Of a stretch of 64,000 bases of DNA, positions 52,605 to 62,191 are shown in pieces (position 1 is the stretch's first letter; every line of letters starts with the position of its first letter). The translations under genes and the position numbers were made by a program. The notes beneath the pieces are model-generated. The model worked only from the letters and a program-made list of their open reading frames with translations, did no database searches and was not told where the DNA came from. This stretch comes from Viscum album (taxonomy: Eukaryota > Streptophyta > Magnoliopsida > Santalales > Viscaceae). Location: assembly GCA_963277665.1 (NCBI GenBank), contig OY728147.1:1260083424-1260147423 (forward strand), given 5' to 3'.

Positions 52605-52815
52605 GGCCCAGGTGTTTACGGGCAGTTTGTTTCCCAAGTATCTTCAGGATGAGGCCCAGGTTTCTTCGAGCATGACGGTAGCTTTCTAGCCCAGGTTTCT
52701 TTGGGTGTGGAAGTGGTTGTTTTGGCCTAGGTGGTTGTGGGCATGGTTACGTGAGGTTGTTGTAGCCCAGGTGTCTGCGGGCGGGATAGTGGTTGTGGCC
52801 CAGGTGTGGGTGGGT
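52605..52815 (+). repeat. GCCCAGG repeats in the transcribed part of E LTR
   Basis: Six degenerate units with core GGCCCAGGTnTCTnnGGG at about 52605, 52652, 52689, 52724, 52764 and 52797, spaced 33-47 bp. They lie well downstream of the TATA box, so they would be present in the RNA. Confidence 0.7.
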
Positions 52816-53526
52816 AGGTTTGGCAGTGGGACTGCAGCAAGAATGGCGGGATTGGTTCGATGCGTAGGATGTCTTCAATAACCAGTGGGAAAGTAGTGCG
52901 GGGTATCCAAACATCTATGTGATATTACTATACTTTACTTGACTTGCGTTATTTGGGGAGTGTGCCTTGGTGAGGCTTGGGTGGATAGTTTACCTTGTTA
53001 GGTGTTTGGTTATCTCTTTTTCCACGGGGCATTATAATTACTCTTCACTTGTGCACGAGAGTCTTTGGTTTTACATACTAATTGTACTTGTATGCTCACC
53101 CTACCTATATAAAACTGTTTTCAGGTTTCCAGGAGGACCTCAAGGATCGTGCGGGACCGTACTAGCTCAGACCTTAGTGCAGTTACTGTTGTTGTTTTCC
53201 TTTTCTTGGTACTTTACCTTTTGGAGTTTTGTGGCTGGCATCTCTTACTTTTGAACATGCATATGTGAAGAGTTTACTTTTGGTTTTAACTTTACTTTTA
53301 TCTTGGGTGTTGTTGGGGTTTCTACCTTATCTCTCGATCCTATAAAAAAGGGTAATGCCTTCCATTTTTTGTGTGTGAGATTCTATACCCTTGGTGCTAG
53401 TCACCACTCCGGGACCTATTGAAGAAAGGTTTCTGGGGTCATTATCTCTCCTTCAACTTAAATAAGGAAGGGATTGGTAATATGATGACCCTTCCCTCCT
53501 TTTGGTGAAGGCGGGTCATGATAAAA

Positions 53527-53540
53527 TGGTATCATAGGAG
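53527..53540 (+). other. Primer-binding site of E
   Basis: TGGTATCATAGGAG, nine bases after the LTR end. The first eight bases match the Met-tRNA primer type. Confidence 0.75.
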
Positions 53541-53913
53541 GCAGGTTGAGAGATAGGATGGAGTATAGAGTTAGGCACAATGAGGATTGCATGAGATAGT
53601 AGGGAAACAGAGTTGGGTGACCTTGGTGTGTGAATTAGGCCAGGGAAGGCCGTCTAGGACACGGGATTTTAGGGCCCCCCGTGATCCGATGCAAGGACTA
53701 TGGACCTACCGAACGACCAAGTGAGGCCACACTAATTGAAGGGCAGAGACACTAGGAAAAGGTGCATTCATCATGATGACTTGTTTTCTCATGTTTCATG
53801 GGTGTCTTGGGGATTCAAAATAAATAAATAAGTCAAATGAAATATAAGAACAATATTCTGCACTACTTGGGCTTAGGCATTCCTTGTTTACCTTGCTGCT
53901 ATAGCACCTGGGA
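53541..53913 (+). other. Leader of E
   Basis: About 370 bp without a recognisable frame between primer site and gag. Confidence 0.45.
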
Positions 53914-54149
53914 GATGACTATGAGTGGTGCAGGCGATCGAGGCCCAGGAGGTTGACGTGGCCAATCGGCAGAGGGCTGATCGAGAGGAGGAGGATAATC
54001 AGTTGGCAGAAGACGCTTCATTCTTTCCAGCGGCAGACCCTTGGGAAGTATGAGGGAAGCACCACGAACATGAAAACAGAGAGTTGGTTAGAGGAGCTAG
54101 TGATAGCTTTCGGCTTGATTCGGTCTCTGACGGAGTACTGGGTTCCTCT
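53914..54149 (+). pseudogene. gag: Element E gag, N-terminal fragment
   Basis: In the frame that includes 53953 the text reads LHSFQRQTLGKYEGS, then ESWLEELVIAFGLI, which is the entry to the Retrotrans_gag domain of plant Gypsy elements (K-(F/Y)-x-G-S, then (A/E)-x-S-W-L-x-x-(L/M)). An ATG at 53915 lies in another frame and meets a stop after 13 codons, so there is a frameshift or the start is lost. The gene ends abruptly where the LTR of F begins at 54150. The following residues are encoded by F. Confidence 0.7.
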
Positions 54150-55303
54150 TGTTGGAGTTGGTGGTCTAGAACCAACTACTTTATACTTTATTCATTAAAT
54201 AAAAGCCTTATCACATCTTGATTGTTCTTCTGCATGACATTTCATGTGATAATGTCCTAAGGACAGCTATTTCATTAAAGGGACGTAGCGGATCCCTACT
54301 ATGATGAGAACCCGGAAGTGCCATAACACTGTTCTTGAATGTATTTTCTATGGTCAGATGATATTATTTGAGGGACACAAATAATACAGGTCATTAGGGG
54401 TGAGGACTCATAAACCTTTGAGGCACCTTCTCATGGTGTGCGCCCTTGGTAATATCCAGGAGGATATTATGAGAACGAGACCCGCCAGTAGGAAATACAC
54501 ATTTCATAGTGTCATTGGATGTTTCTATCTACGGACGTGTGTATTGATCCTTAGACTTTAAGATTATTATTAATGGGTATTACAACTCGTGCACTTAGAT
54601 GTATTGACGAAAAATGTGTCGACACACTGTTCGCAGCGAGGTAGGATACGTTGGGTGCGTCACGAGTAATACCGCATTAATAGATAATGCGAGAAAGGAT
54701 TTGTCCCTTCCGTTCCATAACAGAAGTAGATATCTCAGGCCCTTTGATGGAATTGATATAACCTAAATAAATCCATGGCCATGGTAAGGTATGGGCAAGT
54801 TCAATTCCGGGAAGTCAAAGAAAGAATAATCAAGCACATGGGTTGATGGCACTAGCATGCAACCCGCTTGATTGGAGATATCGAGACAAAGGGATTATAT
54901 TACACGGTAAGCATTTGTAGGAGGTAACACGTCATTGCGGCGTTAACTTCTTTCTATATGGGTGCCTTGGTGTGTTGCTAGACGCTAACCTTGGACTTTA
55001 GGTAGGCTCAGCCTAATGCCACTGAGAAAGAGGCCTAGAGGGTCACACACTAAGTGTGTCCATGTATCTCAGTTAAATATTAATTTAACAAGTTAAATAA
55101 ATATTATTCCCGACTATGGTTTAATAATTATTTAAGGATGTTTGATCGCATTTATTTTGACACTAGTTATTCGAGAGAATATATATTGTGGACGAAATAA
55201 TATATTTATTAGCGAGTAATGCAATTAAATTTATTTAAGAAATAAATAGTCATTACTCAAGGTCTAATAATTGTGGTGGAGAAAAAAAAATGGAAAATAA
55301 AAG

Positions 55304-55388
55304 TACACACCGTGTATATTAAATATACACGCCGTGTAGTTTTATGAAAACAAGTACACTCCGTGTATTAATTATTACACGCCGTGTA
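55304..55388 (+). promoter_or_regulatory. Four near-palindromes TACACGCCGTGTA in U3 of F
   Basis: 13-bp elements at 55304-55316, 55326-55338, 55355-55367 and 55376-55388. Two match TACACGCCGTGTA exactly and two differ by one base. Their start-to-start distances are 22, 29 and 21 bp, so they form two pairs. They end about 190 bp upstream of the TATA box. Each half (ACACG or CGTGT) contains the CGTGT core bound by CAMTA factors, and CACG/CGTG is also the core of NAC sites. Which protein binds, if any, is unknown. Confidence 0.8.
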
Positions 55389-55574
55389 GTTTTTCAGTTG
55401 GGATTTTGAGGTTTTAATATTATTTTATTAAATGATATTTATTATAATCAGCGTGGGCGCATGTCAAGGAATTAATAATTTGACATGGGGGGGTTTTCAA
55501 TAAGAGTTAATGAAATAAATAAAACGCGTAACGCGTTTATTTATTGTCATAACTCTATTAACCTCAAACATGAT

Positions 55575-55582
55575 TATAAATA
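55575..55582 (+). promoter_or_regulatory. TATA box of F LTR
   Basis: TATAAATA followed by CCTCACAACCACAACA, a typical plant core promoter with an A/C-rich start region around 55600-55615. Confidence 0.7.
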
Positions 55583-56119
55583 TCCTCACAACCACAACAT
55601 TTTGAAGAGCCATTGTTGTGCACAACAGATTTGGAAATACTCTCAAGCCAAGATAGAATTCCCTTTCCACCAAGAACGCCCTCAAGTTACGAGAGAAAGA
55701 TCCTCCACCTGATCAAGGTGGTCGAAGGCGGACATCGCAAGCGAAGGTTCTTCCGCGATAGCACCTGGAGATCTCTTCGGCGACGTTCGGAGATATGTGA
55801 CACATGTGTGGATCACCGCTAGAGGAATACTACACTTGGATTCTACGATGCAACGACAGATCACCGAATCGTGACCGGACACATCAACGAAGAAAGAATT
55901 CCAACGAGGTAATTCTTATGCATTAATTAAATTAATTATAACCAACATATGATGATCCTCCTCAAGGGTGTCGGGACTCTTCTTTTCTTTTGGTTCTTCG
56001 TTCTATTCCAAAGATTCATCGTTTTATATCGTGACAGATCTCGGATTGAACATTGTTTAACGAAAAATTAAGTTGGGCAAACCCACCAACGCGCTTCCGC
56101 TGCGCCCGGAACCTTCAAG

Positions 56120-56131
56120 TGGTATCAGAGG
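56120..56131 (+). other. Primer-binding site of F
   Basis: TGGTATCAGAGG, three bases after the LTR end. It is complementary to the initiator Met-tRNA 3' end. Confidence 0.85.
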
Positions 56132-56366
56132 GGTCATATCATTGGTTATAATTATTCAGTTTTTTGTTGGTGATTTACGAATTTAATAATTTAGTTATTT
56201 CAATTCATGTTTAATCATTCTGGAAATCTGAATCTCAAGATATGTTCCTCCTCCCTCATTTCTCGTTCACCTCACATAAACGGTTTTTTTATTTTAATTT
56301 TGATTAAAATAAAATAGAGGAACTCATCCGGAGGAGCCAAACGTTTCTGGCCTTATAACACCAGAA

Positions 56367-56764
56367 TACATGGCGTGTATTCGGAAGTACACGCCATGTA
56401 GTCTAGGTTCAATGCATTGACTGATCCACCAAATCAGGCCGTGTATTGGATTCTTTCTAAGAATTTAAGACACCATGTGTTGAACAGAAACAGGTGGCAC
56501 ACGGTTTTCAGAATATACGCCGTGTGGTACAATGAACACGGCGTGTAGTCCCTTCGGGTTAGGGTTGGGTGGTGTACTCCGTACACGGCCTGCCCGGTTG
56601 GAAACCGTGTAACACGGAAACTACACGGCGTGTGTCCCACTGTACACGTAGTGTACTCCGAAAAATTTCTGAATTACATTAACACGCCTTATCCCCGGGC
56701 GTGTACTCCAGATAGACGGTGAAGAAAAGGTACACGCCGTGTAGTCGGAACTAAACTCCATGTA
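56367..56764 (+). repeat. Further TACACGCCGTGTA-type dyads in the leader of F
   Basis: Near-palindromes at 56367, 56388, 56514, 56535, 56622, 56643, 56731 and 56752 (start positions, 13 bp each). They form four pairs, and in every pair the second starts exactly 21 bp after the first. Several half copies (CCGTGTA, TACACGG) lie between them. The copies in the LTR show the same pairing. Confidence 0.8.
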
Positions 56765-57644
56765 CTCACCCAAATTACGTAGATTTATTAAAATTTATTA
56801 TTATATTATACAAATCCTTAAGACGTGTACCATGGTGCAGACGTAAAGCTGAGGCACAACACGTGATAGGTGTTATATATATATATGTTTAATTTAACAT
56901 CTGCGTAATAAATGGGAATTCACCGGGTTGCCTCTAAGGTACAAGTTACGTACAAGGATAATTTTAAATGAATTTATTTGTTTAAAATTATGATGGATGA
57001 GAATCTCAAGGAAATTAAAAAAAAATGGATTTAAGATAAAAGGATTGATTAATTAAAGATAATTAATTGATTCGAGCGTGATTTATCTTAAACAGGAACG
57101 ATTAAAGAATTGAATGCTAGTTTTATTTATGCGTAAATATCGTTGCATGTATGGATGATCATGATCTAGACCAAGACCATTGTATATGAATGGTTTCTTT
57201 TAATTTATTTATTTAAATTAAATTTGTTGGCCTGCGAGCCATCTCCTCATTAATATGTAGGGCCTACGTGCCCAAGGATTCTTTTATGTAAAACCCCCCT
57301 TTTCCCCTCACCTGCATGTGAGATAAATGCATATGTAATTGATGGAGCTCCCAAGCTAGTGGAGGCGGCTCAAGTTAGGAGCCAAGGTGAAACCAATCCA
57401 AGGAGATACAAAGGTGGATAGGTGGAAAGCTGTAAATACGAACCCGAAAGGTTCAAGGTGTTTCTCCCCTAGGTATTGGGTTAGTTTATCAACCGCTAGA
57501 TAAACTAACCAATATAAAAGATCATGATCATACCATTTATTTTCTTTCTGTCAGTTTCATGGTTTATTTATTGTGGGTGTGTTGTCACGATCACACAATT
57601 AATGAATTAAACGAGCATGCAAGATGGAACTAAAATAAAATTGG

Positions 57645-57750
57645 CTTATACGTAAATATCATCTTTGACATGGTTAATCACTTAAGTATATCCCACTTAA
57701 TATTAACAAGCATGTAATCAAAGATAATAAAATGGCAATTTACGTATAAG
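57645..57750 (+). repeat. Long imperfect hairpin in the leader of F
   Basis: CTTATACGTAAAT at 57645-57657 pairs with its exact complement at 57738-57750. ATCTTTGA at 57661-57668 pairs with 57718-57725, CATG at 57669-57672 with 57711-57714, and GTTAAT at 57673-57678 with 57702-57707. All pairs are nested in order. This gives a 106-nt stem with small bulges. It could be an RNA structure or a small foldback (MITE-like) insertion. Confidence 0.8.
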
Positions 57751-57828
57751 GATAAAATCCCTCAAAATAAATATTGAGTCGGCATAGCCTTCCATAATCT
57801 TGGTTAGAATCGAACCATAGTTCAAAGT

Positions 57829-58092
57829 GCTTGACCAACCCTAGTTGGGGTGCTTTCAATTATCGGGGAATTCTAATTCAAGGTTTTGAGTTGACTTTAC
57901 TTGGTTCGCATCAAGGGTTGACTACCACAGCAAGACTTGGTGTGACCAAGAGGCAAAGGTTGAGGAAATCCAAAAAGGATTTTAGGATTGGGGAGTCCAC
58001 TCAGCGGATCAAGGAACTGTGAGTTAATGCAGTTGGCATTTGGAATGCCTACCTAAAACCCTTCAAGTTGCTTGACCAACCCTAGTTGGGGT
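57829..58092 (+). repeat. 23-bp direct repeat with a small hairpin in the leader of F
   Basis: An identical 23-bp sequence occurs at 57829-57851 and 58070-58092, 241 bp apart. It contains CCAACCCTAGTTGG, a 5-bp stem with a four-base loop. The sequence between the copies is not repeated. Confidence 0.85.
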
Positions 58093-58284
58093 AATGCGAA
58101 GGGAAATATGGATCCTTGCCACTAGAATATTCACGCAATAGAATATTCCGAAGTCAATGGTGAGGGCTATTGTATTTCGATAAAATAGTGGGAGACTAAT
58201 AAGTGTTAATTTATTTATTTGTCTCAATTTTTATAATAAATTACTAAACCTTTTCTCATCTTAAATTATAGAAACGACAAGAAA

Positions 58285-59136
58285 ATGACTTCAAACATAT
58301 CATTGCGCACCATACTCGAAAAAGAAAACCTTCTCACCGGCACCAATTTCCAAGAGTGGCAGAGGCGTTTACACGTCGTCCTTCGCCACGAAAGGAAATT
58401 ATATGTGCTGGAAGAGCCTATTCTAGTTGTGCCTAGGAAAGAGGCTAGTGATGAGGAATTATCTCTCTACATGAAACACATGGATGATGCCACAGATGTC
58501 CAGTGTTTCATGCTATCGGCCATGTCTAATAAGATCTTGAAGAAACATGAAAACATGGATGCGTATAGCATGATGTATCACCTTAAAGATATCTACCAAG
58601 AGAAGGCGAGATAGGAGAGGTATGAGATCTCCAATGCTTTGTTTACCACGAAGCTTGGAGAGTCTGCGCCAGCTGGGCCTCATGTGGTCAAGCTTATTGG
58701 CTACATTGAACGCTTGAACATCTTAGGGATTAAATTCCCAGATGAGTTGCGTACAGATCTCATCCTATCATAATTGCCCAAGACCTTCTCTAGCTTCATT
58801 GTCAACTATAACATGAGCGGCAATGAGAAGAGTATATCGGAGCTTCTAACCTTGATTCTCCAGGTAGATAAGGACATGGGGCATGACAACCCCGCGGTCC
58901 TTATGGTGAACAAGAAAAGGAAGGACAAGGCAAAGGGGCCAAAGACTTATAAACGGTCTGAAGCCCCCGAGCACCGTCCCTCTAAGAAGGGGAAGACCCA
59001 GAGGCAGGGCAAGGAACGAGAAGTAGTGTGTTTTTCATGTGGCAAGCAGGGCCACTGGAAGAGGAACTGCACCCAGAAGCGTGGGGACGCTAAAGGTGCG
59101 TTCGTTATCGAGTGCAATATTTCTATTTCTACACAT
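58285..59136 (+). pseudogene. gag: Element F gag with nucleocapsid zinc knuckle
   Basis: The frame starts at the ATG at 58285 (MTSNISLRTILEKENLLTG), a Copia-type gag start with the N-F-x-x-W block (TNFQEWQRRL) soon after. In-frame stops occur at 58612-58614 (TAG) and 58771-58773 (TAA), yet the reading frame is the same on both sides: capsid text continues with ERYEISNALF after the first and LPKTFSSFIVNYNM after the second. The zinc knuckle CFSCGKQGHWKRNC (59029-59070) keeps all CCHC residues. It would package the RNA. Both stops fit a CAR glutamine codon changed to TAR. Confidence 0.9.
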
Positions 59137-59481
59137 TGGGTATTAGATATAGATTGTGGGGCTCAAATCTATATTCAAATGAAGGAACCAAGTAGATTTA
59201 GAAAGATCGCCAGAGGAGAGGTGGATCTTAGAGCTGCCAATGGCGCAAGGCTGGCTGCGTTGGCTATTGGCGACTATCACCTCTCATTGCCAACTGGCAT
59301 GATTTTGGTTTTACAAAACTGTTATTTTGTGCCTAGTGTTACCAAGAACATAATTTCTGTATCTTGTTTGGATATGGATGGATTTATTTTCAAGTTTGGA
59401 AATAAGGGTTGTCTCTTTTATAAGAACAACGTATGTTATGGTATGGAACATTTGAATAATGGTTTGTATGTATTAAATTAA
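59137..59481 (+). pseudogene. Element F protease
   Basis: Starts WVLDIDCG. The expected D-(S/T)-G of the aspartic protease is D-I-D at 59146-59154, so the catalytic loop is lost by two changes that are both explicable as transitions (ACA to ATA and GGT to GAT). The domain continues in frame to YVLN and a TAA at 59479-59481. The rest, including the VPSVTKNIISVSCLDMDG segment before the GAG-pre-integrase region, is well preserved. Confidence 0.85.
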
Positions 59482-59490
59482 AAAAACCAA

Positions 59491-60618
59491 GTGTTGGCAA
59501 TCAATAACGAAACAAACTCACATGACTCATACATCACCCAGTTATGGTATCACCGCCTTGGTCATGTGAACGAGAAGCGCTTGACAAAGCTCTGCCAAGA
59601 TGGCTATTTAGACTCTACTGATCTAAAACCACTTGATAGATGTCACGCTTGTTTACAAGGAAAAATGACCAAGCCACCTTTTGGTGGACAAGGTGAAAGG
59701 GCCATAGAGCTTCTAGAATTGGTACACACAGATGTGTGTGGACCATTTCCAGTAGAAGCTAGAGGTGGATATTCTTACTTTATTACTTTTACTGATGATT
59801 TGAGTAGATATGGGTATGTCTACTTAATGAGGTATAAGTCAGAGTCCTTAGAGAAATTTAAGGAATTCAAGAATGAAGTAGAGAATCAACTTAGTAAGAA
59901 GATAAAGAATCTTCGATTGGATCGAGGTGGAGAATATCTGAACCAAGAGTTCATCGATCATCTACGAGAGTCTGGGATTCTATCTCAGCTCACTCCTCCT
60001 TATACACCACAGTGGAATGGTGTTAGTGAAAGGAGGAACCGCACCTTGTTGGACATGGTGAGGTCGATGATGAGTCATGCGGGTCTTCCATTATTCTTTT
60101 GGGGATATGCATTACAAACTGCAGCATACACATTAAACCGAGTACCAACTAAGGCGGCAAATGGAATTCCATCTGAGTTATGGAATGGAAGGAAACCCAC
60201 TTTGTCGCACACATGTGTATGGGGATGCGAGGCATTTGTTAAGGCCTTCTCAGGCAACAAACTAGCACCCCGGGGCACGAAGTGTATCTTTATAGGATAT
60301 CCCAAGGAAACGAAAGGATATTACCTATATAACCCCCAAGACAAGAAAGTGACTGTCTCCAGACAAGCCATCTTTCTTGAGAGGGAGCACATCCTCAAGA
60401 AGGATAGTGGGAGAAAGATTGACTTCGATGAAGTTGATGCTCAAGATACACATGAGTTGGTACAGGAACAAGTTCCACAGGTCCCTGTGGAAGAGGTTCC
60501 AGAAACACAAGTACTGCGTAAGAGCTCAAGAGAGGTAAGGGAACCAGAGAGATTTGGTTTCCTAGTCACCGAGGATGGTGAATCATTATTGTTGTACAAT
60601 GATGAACCTCTCTCCTAA
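59491..60618 (+). pseudogene. Element F integrase
   Basis: A 375-codon open stretch in the same frame as gag. It starts with the GAG-pre-integrase zinc region (LWYHRLGH ... CHACLQGK), where the first histidine may have become tyrosine. The core holds HTDVCGP (Asp at 59731-59733), LDRGGEY (Asp at 59920-59922) and NGVSERRNRTL (Glu at 60028-60030). The last two are separated by exactly 35 residues, so the DD35E triad is intact. The C-terminal part carries a GCKCIFIGY-like block (GTKCIFIGYP). It ends with TAA at 60616-60618, in frame with RT. This is the best-preserved gene in the window. Confidence 0.92.
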
Positions 60619-61679
60619 AAGGATGCAGTAGAAAGCTCAGAAGCTGAAAGATGGCTAGAAGCTATGAATTATGAGATGGATTCCATGTATCAGAACCAAG
60701 TTTGGGTTCTAGTCGATGAGACAGTTGATGTAAAGCCTGTTGGATGCAAATGGGTATTCAAAAGAAAGTTGGACATGGAAGGTCAAGTTAGAACCTATAA
60801 AGCAAGGCTAGTGGCTAAAGGATTCAGACATCGTCAAGGAATTAACTATGATGAAACCTTCTCGCCAGTTGCTATGTTTAAATCCATAATAATCATACTT
60901 GCCATAGCAGCTTACCATGACTACGAGATTTGGAAGATGGATGTCAAAATAGCATTCCTTAATGGGAACCTTCAGGAAGATGTCTATATGACACAACCAG
61001 AAGGGTTTGTGAAACCAGGTGAAGCCAAATGGGTTTTCAAGTTGAAGAAATCCATTTATGGATTGAAGCAAGCATCCAAGTCATGGAACATTCGATTTGA
61101 TGAAGCCATAAAGGAATTTGGTTTCATTAAGAACGAATGTGAGCCATGTGTTTATAAGCGGTTTAATGGGAATACAGTCGTCATCCTAGTGGTATATGTT
61201 GATGACATATTGCTTATTGGAAACAACGTACCAGCCTTACAGTCAGTTAAGGACTGGTTGAACAAGTGTTTCTCTATGAAGGACTTAGGAGAAGCAGCCT
61301 ACATTCTAGGGATCAAGATCATTCGTGATAGATCCAAGAGGCTGCTTGGACTAAGTCAGGGTACATACATTGACCAGATACTAAAGAGATTTAGTATGGA
61401 AAAATCCAAGAGGGGATTGGTTCCAGTGTCACATGGCTTACATCTTTCTAAGAAAATGTGTCCCCAGACACAACAGGAGAAAGATAGGATGAGCAAGATC
61501 CCATACGCTTCGGCTATAGGATCCATCATGTATGCCATGTTATGTACCAGGCTTGATGTTGCCTATGCACAGAGCATGGTAGGAAGATATCAACCAGATC
61601 CAGGAGAACAGCATTGGACTGCTGTTAAGACTATCCTTAAGTATCTGAGAAGAACTAAGGATATGTTCCTAGTGTATTA
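60619..61679 (+). pseudogene. pol: Element F reverse transcriptase, cut by element G
   Basis: In frame with integrase across one stop. W(V/L)F-type entry (CKWVFKRKLD), VAKGFRHRQGINYDETFSPVA shown here in part as ARLVAKGFRHRQG, palm motif KMDVKIAFLNG, and the catalytic box YVDD at 61195-61206, intact. The thumb and connection follow (YASAIGSIMYAM). The frame reaches YLRRTKDMFLVY and then passes into the LTR of G at 61680; the next 38 codons before the stop at 61794 belong to G. RNase H is therefore beyond the window. Confidence 0.92.
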
Positions 61680-62074
61680 TGACAACCCTGCTTTTTATTA
61701 CAACTTAAGCATGCTTTATTACATAAAAATTCACTTGATACAACAAAGAAGATTGAGAGGTTTAGTGTCTTTGGGGCTTAGGATCATTACATAAAAACTT
61801 TAAAATTGAAATACAATATCTTTATTGAAAACTTCCTTTACATGACCACTACATTCCTTCGTACTTAGCATTGCATGGGATAACCGGAGGACATGCATAA
61901 GAAAAGGGTGAGCTATAAAGCCCAGTAAGGGAGTACACAATGAATAACATGAGGAGTAGAATACATGTTAGGAAATAGGAACATCAATAGATCATTAGAG
62001 TAAGATGAACAGAAAGGCATGATAAAGCATGATAACCATAACATGGAAATGTGGCAACAACACTTAACATTGAA

Positions 62075-62191
62075 TTAGCATGAGCTAAGGCTCATTACAC
62101 ATGGAGCATGAGTAAACCCTCATTGCACTTGAAGCACGAGTAAACCCTCATTGCACTTGAATTAGCATGAGTCAAAACTCATTGCACATGA
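62075..62191 (-). repeat. Four-copy 28-31 bp tandem repeat in G LTR
   Basis: Units at 62075-62104, 62105-62132, 62133-62160 and 62161-62191. Each has AGCA(T/C)GAG(T/C) at the start and CTCATT(G/A)CAC near the end. The middle two differ by a single base. GAG and CTC parts within a unit are inverted copies, so each could form a small hairpin. Confidence 0.85.

Larger units (their letters stand above)
50445..53518 (+). repeat. Element E 5' LTR
   Basis: Bounded by TG and CA, followed nine bases later by the primer site. It contains, in order, a palindromic minisatellite (50550-50925), a TATA box (51234-51242), a pyrimidine-rich start region and a second array of GC-rich repeats (52605-52815). 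Short open frames (51130-51318, 52967-53254) inside it have no recognisable content. Confidence 0.8.
50445..54149 (+). mobile_element. Element E: Gypsy element, 5' part, inserted in D and cut by F
   Basis: A 3.07 kb LTR starting TGTAATTTCCCG and ending GGCGGGTCA, a Met-type primer site and the first part of gag. The sequence is much richer in GC than C and D. It begins inside the 3' LTR of D and is interrupted at 54150 by the Copia element F, so the rest of the element must lie to the right of the window. The 5 bases before it are TAGAT, the expected target duplication. Confidence 0.8.
54150..56117 (+). repeat. Element F 5' LTR
   Basis: Starts TGTTGGAGTT at 54150 and ends with TTCCGCTGCGCCCGGAAC then CTTCA, the sort of end that precedes AGTGGTATCAGAG in many plant Copia elements. 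It contains a cluster of 13-bp near-palindromes (55304-55388), a TATA box (55575-55582) and a possible splice donor region after 55905. A pair of overlapping short open frames at 55485-55822 lies around the transcription start and has no recognisable content. Confidence 0.85.
56132..58284 (+). other. Long untranslated leader of F
   Basis: 2.15 kb between primer site and the gag ATG. It holds more near-palindromes (56367-56764), a long hairpin (57645-57750) and a 23-bp direct repeat (57829 and 58070). No frame here resembles a known protein; a 63-codon frame at 57831-58022 overlaps the direct repeat and is probably chance. Packaging and dimerisation signals of retrotransposons normally lie in this part of the RNA. 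Confidence 0.6.
54150..61679 (+). mobile_element. Element F: Ty1/Copia retrotransposon, interrupted by G
   Basis: A 1.97 kb LTR (TGTTGGAG ... CCTTCA), a primer site AGTGGTATCAGAG, a 2.2 kb leader and a polyprotein with integrase before reverse transcriptase, which defines Copia. It inserts in the gag of E (preceding bases CCTCT, the expected duplication) and is itself cut at 61680 by element G. RNase H, polypurine tract and the 3' LTR lie beyond the window. The frame is unbroken by indels but has four stops. I do not assign a Copia lineage. Confidence 0.9.

Noticed and set aside
51130..53254. Several short open frames in the LTR of E
   Set aside because: LTR sequence of higher GC content gives fewer stops; none has a recognisable domain.
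55485..55882. Overlapping short open frames on both strands around the F promoter
   Set aside because: They cross the TATA box and the presumed start site of the LTR and have no recognisable content.
56367..56400. Resemblance of the 13-8-13 arrangement to a site-specific recombination site
   Set aside because: In recombinase sites the two 13-bp arms are inverted copies of each other around an asymmetric spacer. Here each 13-mer is itself a palindrome, pairs recur many times and no recombinase gene is present. The likeness is only in length.
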